Positions 18,536 through 26,419 of a DNA stretch of 26,419 nt are shown piece after piece. Where the stretch lies: NCBI GenBank assembly GCA_032718475.1, contig JAUCBJ010004957.1, positions 1-26,419 of the forward strand, in the 5' to 3' direction. The notes under the pieces are model-generated. The model ran no database searches. It had not been told where the DNA came from and worked only from the letters and a program-made list of their open reading frames with translations. Positions within the stretch are counted from its first letter, which is position 1. Every line of letters begins with the position of its first letter. Source of the DNA: Nemertoderma westbladi. Its lineage: Eukaryota > Xenacoelomorpha > Nemertodermatida > Nemertodermatidae. Both the position numbers and the translations under genes were made by a program.

Positions 18536-19834
18536 TTAATCGAATGCATTAAAAATAAATTTATAGTGAGTTAACATCAAGAAGACTATTGTCGTCTGAT
18601 TGTTCAACTCTGAACCCATAAATATAGTGGGAACAAAGATGGGCGTCAAGTCATTAATGCTCATACCATTAACGTGAGCATGAGATGCGACTCGTAGGAG
18701 ATGTCCGATAAGATACTTCAACGTCTCGTAATGCGGTTCGGGTAATTCGTGAATTAATTTTTTCAAGGAACGCAACTGAACCGACCTCGGCGCAATCAAC
18801 GAACAATCCATGAACGCTTTGTAACTGCTGTCAGTCATCAAAGAATCTGGAAGTTCTCTGATAAATTCTTTCAATAGTGAAGCCACTATGTGGATATCAT
18901 CATCATTGGGTGTATTTCCGGGTGTTTCCACTAGACAGAAACTTTTCATTGTCTCGTCAATATCACTTCCTTCAACTAAAGCCCTTTTAATGGCTGTTAA
19001 TATTACTTTACGTCCAGGAATTCGGTATATATGTCGAGTTTTCAGTCCATATTTTTCAATTATCGTAACAAAAGTTTCAACGAAATTCGGAACATTAAAG
19101 TTGACTGAAGCACCGATACATTTCTCCAAGGGGGGAGGGTAGCAAATTGAATTTTGTCTTGTTTCTAGTGAATTTCTCGAACATTTTAGGTATTTTTTCA
19201 TTCGTTTTACTATGCCTAGCTTCGGATCTGGTGGTTTATCTGTTTCGGCTAGTTGTTGACCTCTGGGATTATAAAGGCTGAACCCCGGAATGACGCTTTC
19301 CTGTTTAGAACATTGAGCAATGGAATACACCCAAATTATCATGAGGTTTCCATCTACAGCTTGTAAGAAAAAATCTGAGGATTTATTGCTATCTTCTTCT
19401 CCGACCTCATTGGTTTTAACATGAAACACGTGTTTCCTTTTGGACTTTGGATCCTCTATAATGGTGATGTCGCAATTTGTAATGTCTGCACTGTAGTATA
19501 TTCGTATACCCGGTTGCATCGCGTTTGCTCTATTACAATTTGGGAATGTTCCATCACATGGAAATTCAGTTATATTTGACAAAACCAAAATGTTCCGTTC
19601 TAATTGTAAAGTTACTGTTACTTTAGACCAAGATAAGAATTCCCCACCCATGGCCTTCCCATCAAGGCGTGTTACTCTGACCATGAGCTCCCCTTGAAAG
19701 GTGGTTGTTGATTCCAGTCTGTCATCCCCGAATCTATTGTTATCTCTTCGTCTTTGTCCTAAGGGCCTTAAATTCCTTGAATCTGTTTCGACGATAGGCC
19801 AAGATATTGGCCTATTATTGACCGGGGTTGACAT
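18536..19834 (-). CDS. PH-RhoGAP protein, copy B (diverged paralogue)
   Basis: 432 uninterrupted codons with the same architecture as copy A: PH-like residues ~48-176 (VTVTLQLERNILVLS; C-terminal helix LMIIWVYSIAQ with Trp), a basic linker ~205-225, and RhoGAP ~236-430. The arginine finger is kept (R271 in HIYRIPG), but the usual EG before it is RH. K322 and R326 of LLKEFIRELP are present, but only inside the block shared with copy A. The F-x-PN motif reads FVPT, so the conserved Asn is lost. Residues 310-383 are 97-98 percent identical in DNA to copy A, while the rest of the GAP domain is only moderately similar by eye. It is intronless and in the same orientation as copy A, ~15.9 kb away. 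It may be a weak or non-catalytic GAP. The frame is intact, so I call it a gene. The start is the first Met. Confidence 0.82.
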   Translation of the reverse strand: MSTPVNNRPISWPIVETDSRNLRPLGQRRRDNNRFGDDRLESTTTFQGELMVRVTRLDGKAMGGEFLSWSKVTVTLQLERNILVLSNITEFPCDGTFPNCNRANAMQPGIRIYYSADITNCDITIIEDPKSKRKHVFHVKTNEVGEEDSNKSSDFFLQAVDGNLMIIWVYSIAQCSKQESVIPGFSLYNPRGQQLAETDKPPDPKLGIVKRMKKYLKCSRNSLETRQNSICYPPPLEKCIGASVNFNVPNFVETFVTIIEKYGLKTRHIYRIPGRKVILTAIKRALVEGSDIDETMKSFCLVETPGNTPNDDDIHIVASLLKEFIRELPDSLMTDSSYKAFMDCSLIAPRSVQLRSLKKLIHELPEPHYETLKYLIGHLLRVASHAHVNGMSINDLTPIFVPTIFMGSELNNQTTIVFLMLTHYKFIFNAFD

Positions 19835-19994
19835 TATTAAATTAAGTTGTAAAACCTTTAAATATAATTAATTATGACTGTTCATATATTTTCAGTGAAT
19901 TAACTTCATCGAATTCTAGTAGATCTCGTTTGATGATTTTTACATAAATAGGCACTCCTTTCAGATTCATATATCGTGAATGTATTAAGCTATG

Positions 19995-20068
19995 GTTATA
20001 GAGGTTACATCAACCGTGTTTACGTAACTTAGTTATAGAGGTTACATCAACCGTGTTTACGTAACTTA
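19995..20068. repeat. Perfect 37-bp tandem duplication upstream of RhoGAP B
   Basis: gttatagaggttacatcaac and the following 17 bp are repeated exactly (19995-20031 and 20032-20068). They lie 160-235 bp upstream of the RhoGAP B start codon, i.e. in its promoter-proximal region. Each unit contains the palindrome-like gtttacgtaac. The absence of any mismatch indicates a recent duplication. Confidence 0.85.
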
Positions 20069-20545
20069 GCTACGATGTGGTGATTATTTTGTAAGTTAAT
20101 AAATTTGTGTTTACTAAATTATTCTGTAGCCATGGAGTTAAATAAGCTTTTAATTAACCCTATATGGCGTGGGGGGGGGGGGGGGGGTGGGGTCATTTTA
20201 GAAATTTTTTGTAATTAATCTGTATCTTTGAGTCAGGTTTGTTGGGAAAATAGAGATTTCGTGACTTTTCCTAAAATTTAATGGGCTATCTAACAGAGCA
20301 ATGCCATTTATATGGCTATGTTTTCTATGCTTTCTGCGGTCCCTTTCTGGCATCCATCTGACAGTATTTTTCGTGCTAAAATTTCCAAAAGTTTTTAAGG
20401 CTCACTAAAATTTATTTATTTATTTTATTTATTTGACACTGATCACGATTATTGAACTCAAAATCGCATTCTAGAAATGTTTTGGTAATTGTGCAAATAT
20501 GATCACGAAAAATCACAATGAAATCAAATTAATGCTATTGCTGTA
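20069..20545. other. Spacer left of the long-TIR element
   Basis: Contains a G run of about 17 (20170-20187) and a tttattta run near 20415-20437. Words around ctgatcacg (20441, 20499) resemble the repeats right of 25389, so the large element may have inserted into such repeat DNA. No gene. Confidence 0.45.
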
Positions 20546-20546
20546 A

Positions 20547-21375
20547 TAGTGGGGTCGCTTAAGGCTGAAATATAGCAAAATCGTTAATTGCTGGACAAAA
20601 GCATGAAAATGTGACTATATATGTAAAAAAATGTGTAGATTAATCTGAGCCTGTGTACCAAAAAAATTGACTACTTCCCTAGCAACAGGGTGACTTTTTC
20701 ATAGCAACCGGATACTTTTGGTCGTATCTGTTATTGAAACTCGCCATATAGAAAAATTACGATTATATTACTGGGTTGGTTTAAAAATAGAAGTCGAGTA
20801 CACGTTTCCATAGCAACAAGGTGACCTTTCCCTAGCAACCGTTGTATATTTAATGTAATTATGATTGAAACTTGGGATAAATAACCTGGCTAGCAATAGA
20901 AGATGGTTAATAGTGTATTCGGGGCTGATACACGTTTCCTTAGCAACAAGATGACCTTTCCCTAGCAACTGCCTGCAATTCTGATTGAAATTTGGGATCA
21001 TGTTGGGATAATCAACCTGTATAGCAATATAAGGCACATGTGAAGAATACCAGACTTTCTGCTGTTATATTTCACTTTGCAGTTACTCCCTTGTGAAGAA
21101 TACCAGGTTTTCACCAAAACCACATTTTACAGGAGGGCTGAATCTAACCAAAACAATAAACGAATTAGTATATGTACAGGTTATAAGAGAGAAATAAGCG
21201 CTATAAAACACTTAATAAAGATAAATTAAAAAAATAAAAATCTTCATATATAAAATTCCAATAAAAAGTCGACCGAAAAGTGAAATCCTGGTATTCTTCA
21301 AGTGCGGCATGGGCGAATATAAGATTATTAGTAGTTATATTAGAGCTGATTGATACACGTTTCCATAAAAATATT
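20547..21375 (+). repeat. Left terminal inverted repeat, with internal subrepeats
   Basis: Reverse complement of 24867-25388. It contains three diverged ~130-140-bp subrepeats, each with a pair of words like cgtttccatagcaacaagg and cctttccctagcaaccg, then gattgaaacttggga and agcaatagaagatggttaa. Copies start near 20650, 20800 and 20930. The third is split by the 21034-21315 insertion. The frames crossing it are not genes. Confidence 0.85.
21034..21315. mobile_element. 282-bp MITE nested in the left TIR
   Basis: The right TIR has no counterpart for this segment; left TIR similarity resumes exactly after it. It is flanked by aatataag (21026-21033 and 21316-21323), a candidate 8-bp TSD. Its ends are imperfect inverted repeats containing cacatgtgaagaataccag (left) and ctggtattcttcaagtgcgg (right). 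A second internal copy of gtgaagaataccag starts near 21094. Non-coding. Confidence 0.7.
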
Positions 21376-22288
21376 TAAATTTATGGGAATAATGTGTGTT
21401 TATAAAACTACAGTGTAAAAGTACAGTTAAAAATCCAAAAATGTAGCCACGGGCGGAGCTGATCCCGTAATAATAATAATATAATAGTACAATATGGATA
21501 TATTTCTCTAAAAAATCTGTAAGGAGTACTGTATACTTCCAATTTCAAAATTTTTTTTACTATTTCACTTGCCAGGCCCAGATGTAATACGGTTTTTGAA
21601 CATCGTCATGCACTGAAAGGAGGCCAGAGGAACAAGATATCCTTGGCAATAACTTAAATCGTTCTAGAATGTTTCGCATATAATGAAAACAAACATAGAT
21701 AAATATAATACCAATACTACCGGTAGCTGTTGTTGTATTTTATTCGTGTAGGAAAATGGTCACTAATCAGAGTGTAATATAATAGTCACAGTCATTTTGC
21801 GATTCTAGAATTATAATTATGATACAGAATAGTACATCATGGTACTAGTGAGCTGGTTATTGCTTATTCCCTCGAAATTAACATTATGTAACTTTTGTTT
21901 TGGTTTGTGGTTTGTATATATTTATTGGCACTACTTCGCCCTGTCGACAGCCTCTGTCAATTTTTTTAACCATTAATTTTTTGGTGTTTTTCAATGTTTT
22001 GTTTGATAATGGTGAATGTTCTAGAACCTTAAGTAGATATTTTTTTTAATAGCAGCTAGCGTTTTTTTACTAGCTAGCATTTTTTGAAAATAAAAAAAAA
22101 ATTTTGTTAACATTATTAATTAGCTAGCGTTTTTATGAAGGTAGTGGTTTTTTTACTACAGTAGCTAGTAATAGTAAGTATTTAAAATGTTTAAAACTGC
22201 TTTTTTTAATATTACGTTATTTATAGGTGCGGTTGGTTGGTAAACAAGCCTATATTTTTTATGGGTTTTATTTTATTATTCTTTCCAG
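21376..22288. other. Non-coding interior of the element, 5' of its gene
   Basis: AT-rich. It has several TTCTAGAA/gctagc words (near 21661, 22018, 22046-22165) like those in the 7492-8289 element. The stretch ends in a pyrimidine-rich ttattattctttccag (22273-22288), a good 3' splice-site candidate directly before recognisable coding sequence. Earlier exons, if they existed, are not recognisable. Confidence 0.5.
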
Positions 22289-24714
22289 CGATACTTTGCT
22301 GAATTTAGACTCAGAAAACATACATATTGAGAAGGCTTTGTGGGGGTGTCATGGGGATATGTTGGATTGCTCTGGATGAGTTGAGTTGCTTACAGAAGCA
22401 AATATTGCTAATCATGGTGTAGCTGATTCTTTCCATAAAGTAGCACATATTACAAGGACTCGAAAAGCTCATCAAACAACAGGTGCTGCATTGACATTAT
22501 TGCAGATTGAAGCCTTTTCAGAATTCGAGAATACAAATCACATTGATAATTATTCATTTTCAGACTGGAGAGACTTAATGGCAACAGAACATCCAACCTT
22601 TCAGTTCTACGACTTCATTTTGAGAATTCAGAGGCTAATTCTAGTATTTATTCGAGCTCATAGAGAGAAAAATTTCCAACTATTCATAAGTTGTTTAGAG
22701 ACTCTAGTTGTTTACTTTTTTAGTTTAGACCATTACCACTACAGTCGATGGGTAAGTGTATTTCTGTTAGATATGAAGTCTCTCCCACAAACCATATTCG
22801 AAGTGTTTAATAAAGGAAATTGGGTTGCATCGAAGTCAAGTCGACGTTTCTCAGCTATACCTCTCGACCAAGCTCATGAACAGGAAAATGAAAAAGTTAA
22901 AGGTAGTGGTGGTGTGATTGGTCTTACTGAGAATGAAGCAGGATTTCGAAGGTGGCTCTTAGCCGGACCGGAACTTGCTAGATTGATTGGCAAATTCGAG
23001 ACAACAATAGACTCAAGAAGAAATCTGTCACTCACAGATAAAAAAACACCATGAAGAAACGATAGCTTTCCAAAAGTCACTTCAAAATGATGTCAATAAT
23101 CTGGTAATTACCATTAAGGAACCCATTTATTTCAAAATCTGACAAACTCATATTGATACCAAGTCAAGCATATGCTCCTGACTCTGTAGTTAATAACATA
23201 AGTAAGATTGAAGAATGTGGCGCAAGATACAATATACTAATTTTGTAACTGATGTTTTGGTTAATAATGTAAGGCCGTTCAAAGATGTCATCAAATCCAA
23301 CTCGTTTCAAACTTTTAAATCGCCTAGAATATCTAATGTAATGAACAAACGCATGTCTGAGGTTCGATCCGACGCATCATTGTTTGGAAAACTCTTTATT
23401 GCGAATCAAACCCGAAAAGGAGATCCGTCTGTCTTCTTTGCTCATGAGAACCACCCTTATCCACCTTCACTTTCACAGTATGGTGACATCAATTATGAGA
23501 CTAAATCTGACATATTAAAGGTTTTTGATACAACATATAGTGTTGATGTCCCTGAGTATTTTCATGCAAAAGTCTCTGATGCACCATTCATAGTTCATTG
23601 CCTTCGACCTATAGGATGTTCCACCATACAAGACTATTTAACTAATAAAATAATACCTCATATAAAGCACGAATTGAACAATTCTGACAGGGTTGACTTT
23701 ATTTTTGACAGATACTGCCATGAAAGCTTGAAAATGGGTATCAGAAACTTACATGGTAGTGGAAACCAAGTTAACATTAAGGATAAAACCAAAATTCCAG
23801 TAAATTCGATGGATTTCTTAAGGAACTCTAATAATAAAAACGAGTTGTTCAACTACTTATCCAAATCAATTATTCTAGAAAAATACCCAGAAGGGAAATA
23901 TATTTACTCAACATTGGAAGAAGATGTGCTCTGTCAGGATAGTCGAGGCACCATTATGGGAAATTGCTCACACGAAGAAGCTGACACCCGCATTATAGTA
24001 CACATACAGCATGCATTGTCAATGGGGGCTACAAATATCATTGTGCGCACGGGTGAAACAGACGTTTTAGTAATACTGATCGGAGTTCTCTTTTATTTAT
24101 TATCCAATCATCCCAGACTGAACATATGGTTAGCATTCGGTTCTGGAAAACATTTTAAATATTTCAATGTGAATAATATATCCCAAAAGTTAGGTGAGGA
24201 CAAATCAAAGGGTTTATTGATGTTCCATGCCCTTAGTGGCAGTGACACCGTGTCCCACTTCAGAAATATTGGCAAAATAACTGCTAGGAAAACTTGGTTG
24301 GTAGAATTCAATGCGAATTCAAAGCGTTGGAAAAATTTGTCATACGTATGTATGACAGAAAATCAAACAGAACGAGTATAAATAATACAAGACGGGATCT
24401 ATTCACCAAACGCAACTGCGTGATTGATCGCTTGCCACCAACTCAACACGCCCTTTACCAACATGTGATGCGGGCTACATATCAAGCCAGCGTTTGGGCA
24501 GTCTGCACACAGGACAAACCGATACTCCCTTCACCAGCAGATTTCGGTTGGGTATTTAATACTCAATGGAATCCCGCCTGGAGTTCACTGCCAGACGCTG
24601 TGCTACAAAGTCATTAAATGTGCATGCAAAAAGCGCAATTGCACAAACTGCAAGTGTGGGAAGGCTGGGTTTAAATGCACTGAATTATGCACTTGCACTT
24701 GCACTTGTTATTGA
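22289..24714 (+). pseudogene. HEEADTR-family protein gene, decayed (transposon-borne)
   Basis: This is a member of a large, multi-copy and unnamed protein family seen in invertebrates and fish; the function is unknown. Recognisable parts in order: GCHGDMLDCSG region (22320-22376); TRTRKAHQTTGAALTLLQ and the FIRAHREKNFQLF..HYSRW region (22386-23054); HHEETIAFQKSLQNDV (23047 on); NPF..LILIPSQAYAPDSV (23127-23200); FFAHENHPYPPSLS (23455 on); DFIFDRY, CSHEEADTR and ETDVLVIL (23695-24085); LSGSDTVSHF (24232 on); YDRKSN..LFTKR and PPTQHALYQHVMRATYQ; and a Cys-rich tail (24619-24714) with CACKKRNC, CKCGKAGFKC and CTCTCTCY then TGA. The spaced acidic residues suggest a PIN/XPG-like nuclease fold, which is inference. 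Disabling changes: TGA at 22377-22379, a frameshift at the A7 run ~23041, shifts near 23126, 23205, 24325 (with a probable small deletion) and 24600. Confidence 0.75.
23215..24381 (+). pseudogene. Longest open segment of the HEEADTR-family gene
   Basis: 388 codons that remain open; part of the entry 22289-24714. Residues 75-89 FFAHENHPYPPSLSQ, 161-167 DFIFDRY, 253-259 HEEADTR, 281-284 ETDV, 306-315 LAFGSGKHFK and 340-346 LSGSDTV are the landmark motifs. In the family as I know it the ETDV site is usually DTDV, so one acidic residue is conservatively changed. The initial Met is inside the family alignment and is not a true start. Reading continues in another frame at both ends. Confidence 0.75.
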
Positions 24715-24719
24715 TCACA

Positions 24720-24866
24720 CATGATTCGTATAATTAAAAGAATTGGAATAACTATAATACTAAATAATTTAAATTTACAGCCTTGTGGCTGTGTATTTGA
24801 TGTATAAACACATTATCCTCATAAAGCCAAAAGTGCAATATTTTTTAAATATAGATATCACCTTTT
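24720..24866. other. Spacer between the decayed gene and right TIR
   Basis: AT-rich 3' flank of the pseudogene. A possible poly(A)-type signal is not clear. No coding content. Confidence 0.4.
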
Positions 24867-25388
24867 GTTTCTATGGAAACGTGCATCACAGCTCCAATAT
24901 AACTACTAACCATCTTATATTGCTATAAATGCTGTTTATCTGCAGTTTCAATATTAATTACACTAAATTTCAGGCAGTTCCTAGGGAAAGGTCACCTTGT
25001 TGCTATGGACACGTGTATCAGAGCCAATGTTATTACTAACAATCTTCTATTGCTAGACAGGTTGATTATCCCAAGTTTCAATCATAATTTCATTAAATAT
25101 ACAGCGGTTGCTAGGGAAAGGTCTCCTTGTTGCTATGGAAACGTGTACAAACTTATATTATAAACTAACCCAGTTATATAATCGTAATTTTTGTTTATGG
25201 CGAGTTTCAATAACAGAAACGATAAATTTTACCCGGTTGCTATGAAAAAGTCACCCTGTTGCTAGGGAAGTAGTCAATTTTTTTGGTACACAGGCTCAGA
25301 TTAATCTACACATTTTTTTACATATATAGTCACATTTTCATGCTTTTGTCCGGCAATTAACGATTTTCACCTTAAGCGACCCCACTAT
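24867..25388 (-). repeat. Right terminal inverted repeat
   Basis: Inverse of the left TIR without the nested MITE. Words gttgctatggaaacgtg (25129 on), gttgctatggacacgtg (24999 on), ttgctagggaaaggt and cccaagtttcaatcataatt mark the subrepeats. The outermost ~160 bp (from about 25230) is the best conserved part. Confidence 0.85.
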
Positions 25389-26045
25389 AATTGATGTTTT
25401 TTGGGATGCTGATCACGAATGTGATACTGAAATATATCGTACATTGTTGGTTAGGGCATTTTGGGATATGTGTCAATGTGCGGCACGAAAAATACAAGTA
25501 ACACAAATTTGATAATCAAAAAATCATTACCAAATCAACCTGATTTTAAGATATTATGGGTTTTCTGGGACGCTGATCACGTATATTAAACACAAATATA
25601 TCGTATTATGCAAATGCAACCAAATTATATTTTTGCCGATTGAACTATTATGCTACTTGTATTTTTCGTCCCGTTGTATCCTAACCAACCAACCACCTTG
25701 AGAACCAGTATAGCTTCAGAATTACCAAACCAAAGGCAAAATTTAACAGTGTGTAATTATTTGCTACTTGTACCTATCGTTCTGGGGCACCAGAATGGCA
25801 CCAAATTTGGTTTGCATTACCAGAAACATATATAACTAGTTTCATCGTGATCAGCGACCCGTATACCTGCAGAACTATCTAACCAAACACAATATTTTTT
25901 TATTTAACCTTTTTTCGTCCATTTCGTACATTTCGTCCTGGGGGACCAAAATAGCACCAAAAGTTATGGTTGCATTGCCAGAAAATATTTTTAACAAGTT
26001 TCACCGTGATCAGCGACCTCGAAAACCCTGATACCATCAAAATTC
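25389..26045. repeat. ~160-bp repeats centred on GCTGATCAC
   Basis: gggatgctgatcacgaa-t (about 25404) and gggacgctgatcacgtat (about 25567) lie ~160 bp apart in one orientation. caccgtgatcagcgacc-like copies (about 25845 and 26004) lie ~160 bp apart in the opposite orientation. Each of the latter pair is preceded by cgt-ctgggg-accagaatggcaccaaa-like sequence and followed by an aaccctgataccat-like or shorter version. This is a diverged tandem plus inverted repeat block. No gene is recognised. Confidence 0.6.
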
Positions 26046-26419
26046 TTATGTTTCAGCCAAGATCTAAAAAATTTATAAAATGACCTTTTTGGAGAAATTT
26101 GAGAATTTGGGGGGGGGGAATTTTTTGGAGATAATGCCATGTCCCCTCTATCCATGGTGCAAAATTCAGCTTAGCCCCATTTTTATCCGGTTTCGGTAGT
26201 TTATGACCTATTTTAATTGAATACACTCAAACTTAGCTATCTAATAAGGCAAGCAGATAGTGGCGCACATTGACCGCAAGTGAAAATAGTGATCTTCAGC
26301 GCAAAGAGACCGCAAGTCAAATAATGTATAGTATATTGTTTTGCTTAGAACACACAGATACTTTAACCTTCCCCTTTCTAATGTTTTAATTAAATTAAAT
26401 TAATTTTTCAAATCAACTA
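26046..26419. other. Right edge, no gene recognised
   Basis: Contains a G9-10 run near 26110. The rest is AT-rich non-coding sequence with accgcaagtgaaaata / accgcaagtcaaataa as a short near-duplicate (about 26274 and 26310). Confidence 0.4.

Larger units (their letters stand above)
20547..25388 (+). mobile_element. ~4.8-kb DNA transposon with ~0.5-kb TIRs
   Basis: The ends are exact inverses starting (t)agtggggtcgcttaagg at the left (from about 20547) and ending ccttaagcgaccccacta at the right (to about 25388). They continue as an inverted repeat of roughly 520-550 bp: left 20547-21375, lengthened by a 282-bp insertion, and right about 24867-25388. The flanks suggest a TA target duplication but are too AT-rich to decide. 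The interior carries one decayed gene on the plus strand (22289-24714) and about 0.9 kb of non-coding sequence before it. The TIR tips do not match a superfamily I can name. Confidence 0.75.

Noticed and set aside
20768-21037. 89-codon minus-strand ORF
   Set aside because: It reads through the TIR subrepeats; internal similarity of the peptide reflects the DNA repeat.
20547-25388. A Polinton/Maverick-type element, because of long TIRs starting with AG
   Set aside because: At ~4.8 kb it is far too short, and no polymerase B, integrase, ATPase or capsid-like coding sequence is present.

Overview
The window reads as AT-rich nuclear DNA from an invertebrate animal, dominated by repeats. The eukaryotic signs are two PH-RhoGAP proteins, the tail of an alpha-tubulin, LINE and Penelope-type retroelement remains, tRNA-derived SINE-like repeats, a processed mRNA 3' end with poly(A), and many inverted-repeat elements. 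The phylum cannot be fixed from the sequence. I see no bacterial or viral gene organisation.

Layout, left to right. 1-1260: a GC hairpin duplicated around a poly-C run, a G-rich minisatellite, and a broken LINE reverse transcriptase on the minus strand. 2564-3877 (-): intact, intronless PH-RhoGAP gene (copy A). 3880-7490: mostly non-coding, with a 47-codon ORF (6028-6171) that is the C-terminal tail of alpha-tubulin, plus two related palindromic repeats. 7492-8289: a MITE-like element with terminal inverted repeats, a candidate 8-bp target duplication and nine TTCTAGAA palindromes. 8290-11000: non-coding, with short tandem duplications. 11008-13823: a 38-bp satellite of roughly 65-70 units, split by a 5'-truncated, polyadenylated retrocopy of an unknown mRNA. 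14160-14675: tRNA-like/SINE sequences. 14712-17140: a three-level nest made of a long fold-back element, a palindromic element carrying two divergent tRNA-like cloverleafs, and a Penelope-like GIY-YIG endonuclease fragment. 18536-19834 (-): second PH-RhoGAP gene (copy B). 20547-25388: a ~4.8-kb element with ~0.5-kb terminal inverted repeats. It encloses a decayed gene of a multi-copy, unnamed animal protein family with an HEEADTR / (D/E)TDV acidic core and a Cys-rich tail. The right edge holds ~160-bp repeats built around GCTGATCAC.

The two most notable results are these. (1) The RhoGAP paralogues are strongly diverged except for one 222-bp block with only 5 mismatches, which covers the core catalytic Lys/Arg helix and looks like a gene-conversion tract. 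(2) The HEEADTR-family pseudogene sits inside long terminal inverted repeats, suggesting that this otherwise unexplained family is, or was, carried by a DNA transposon.

Only the two RhoGAP genes look functional. They would act as negative regulators of Rho-family GTPases at membranes. Everything else is repeat, fragment or non-coding sequence.
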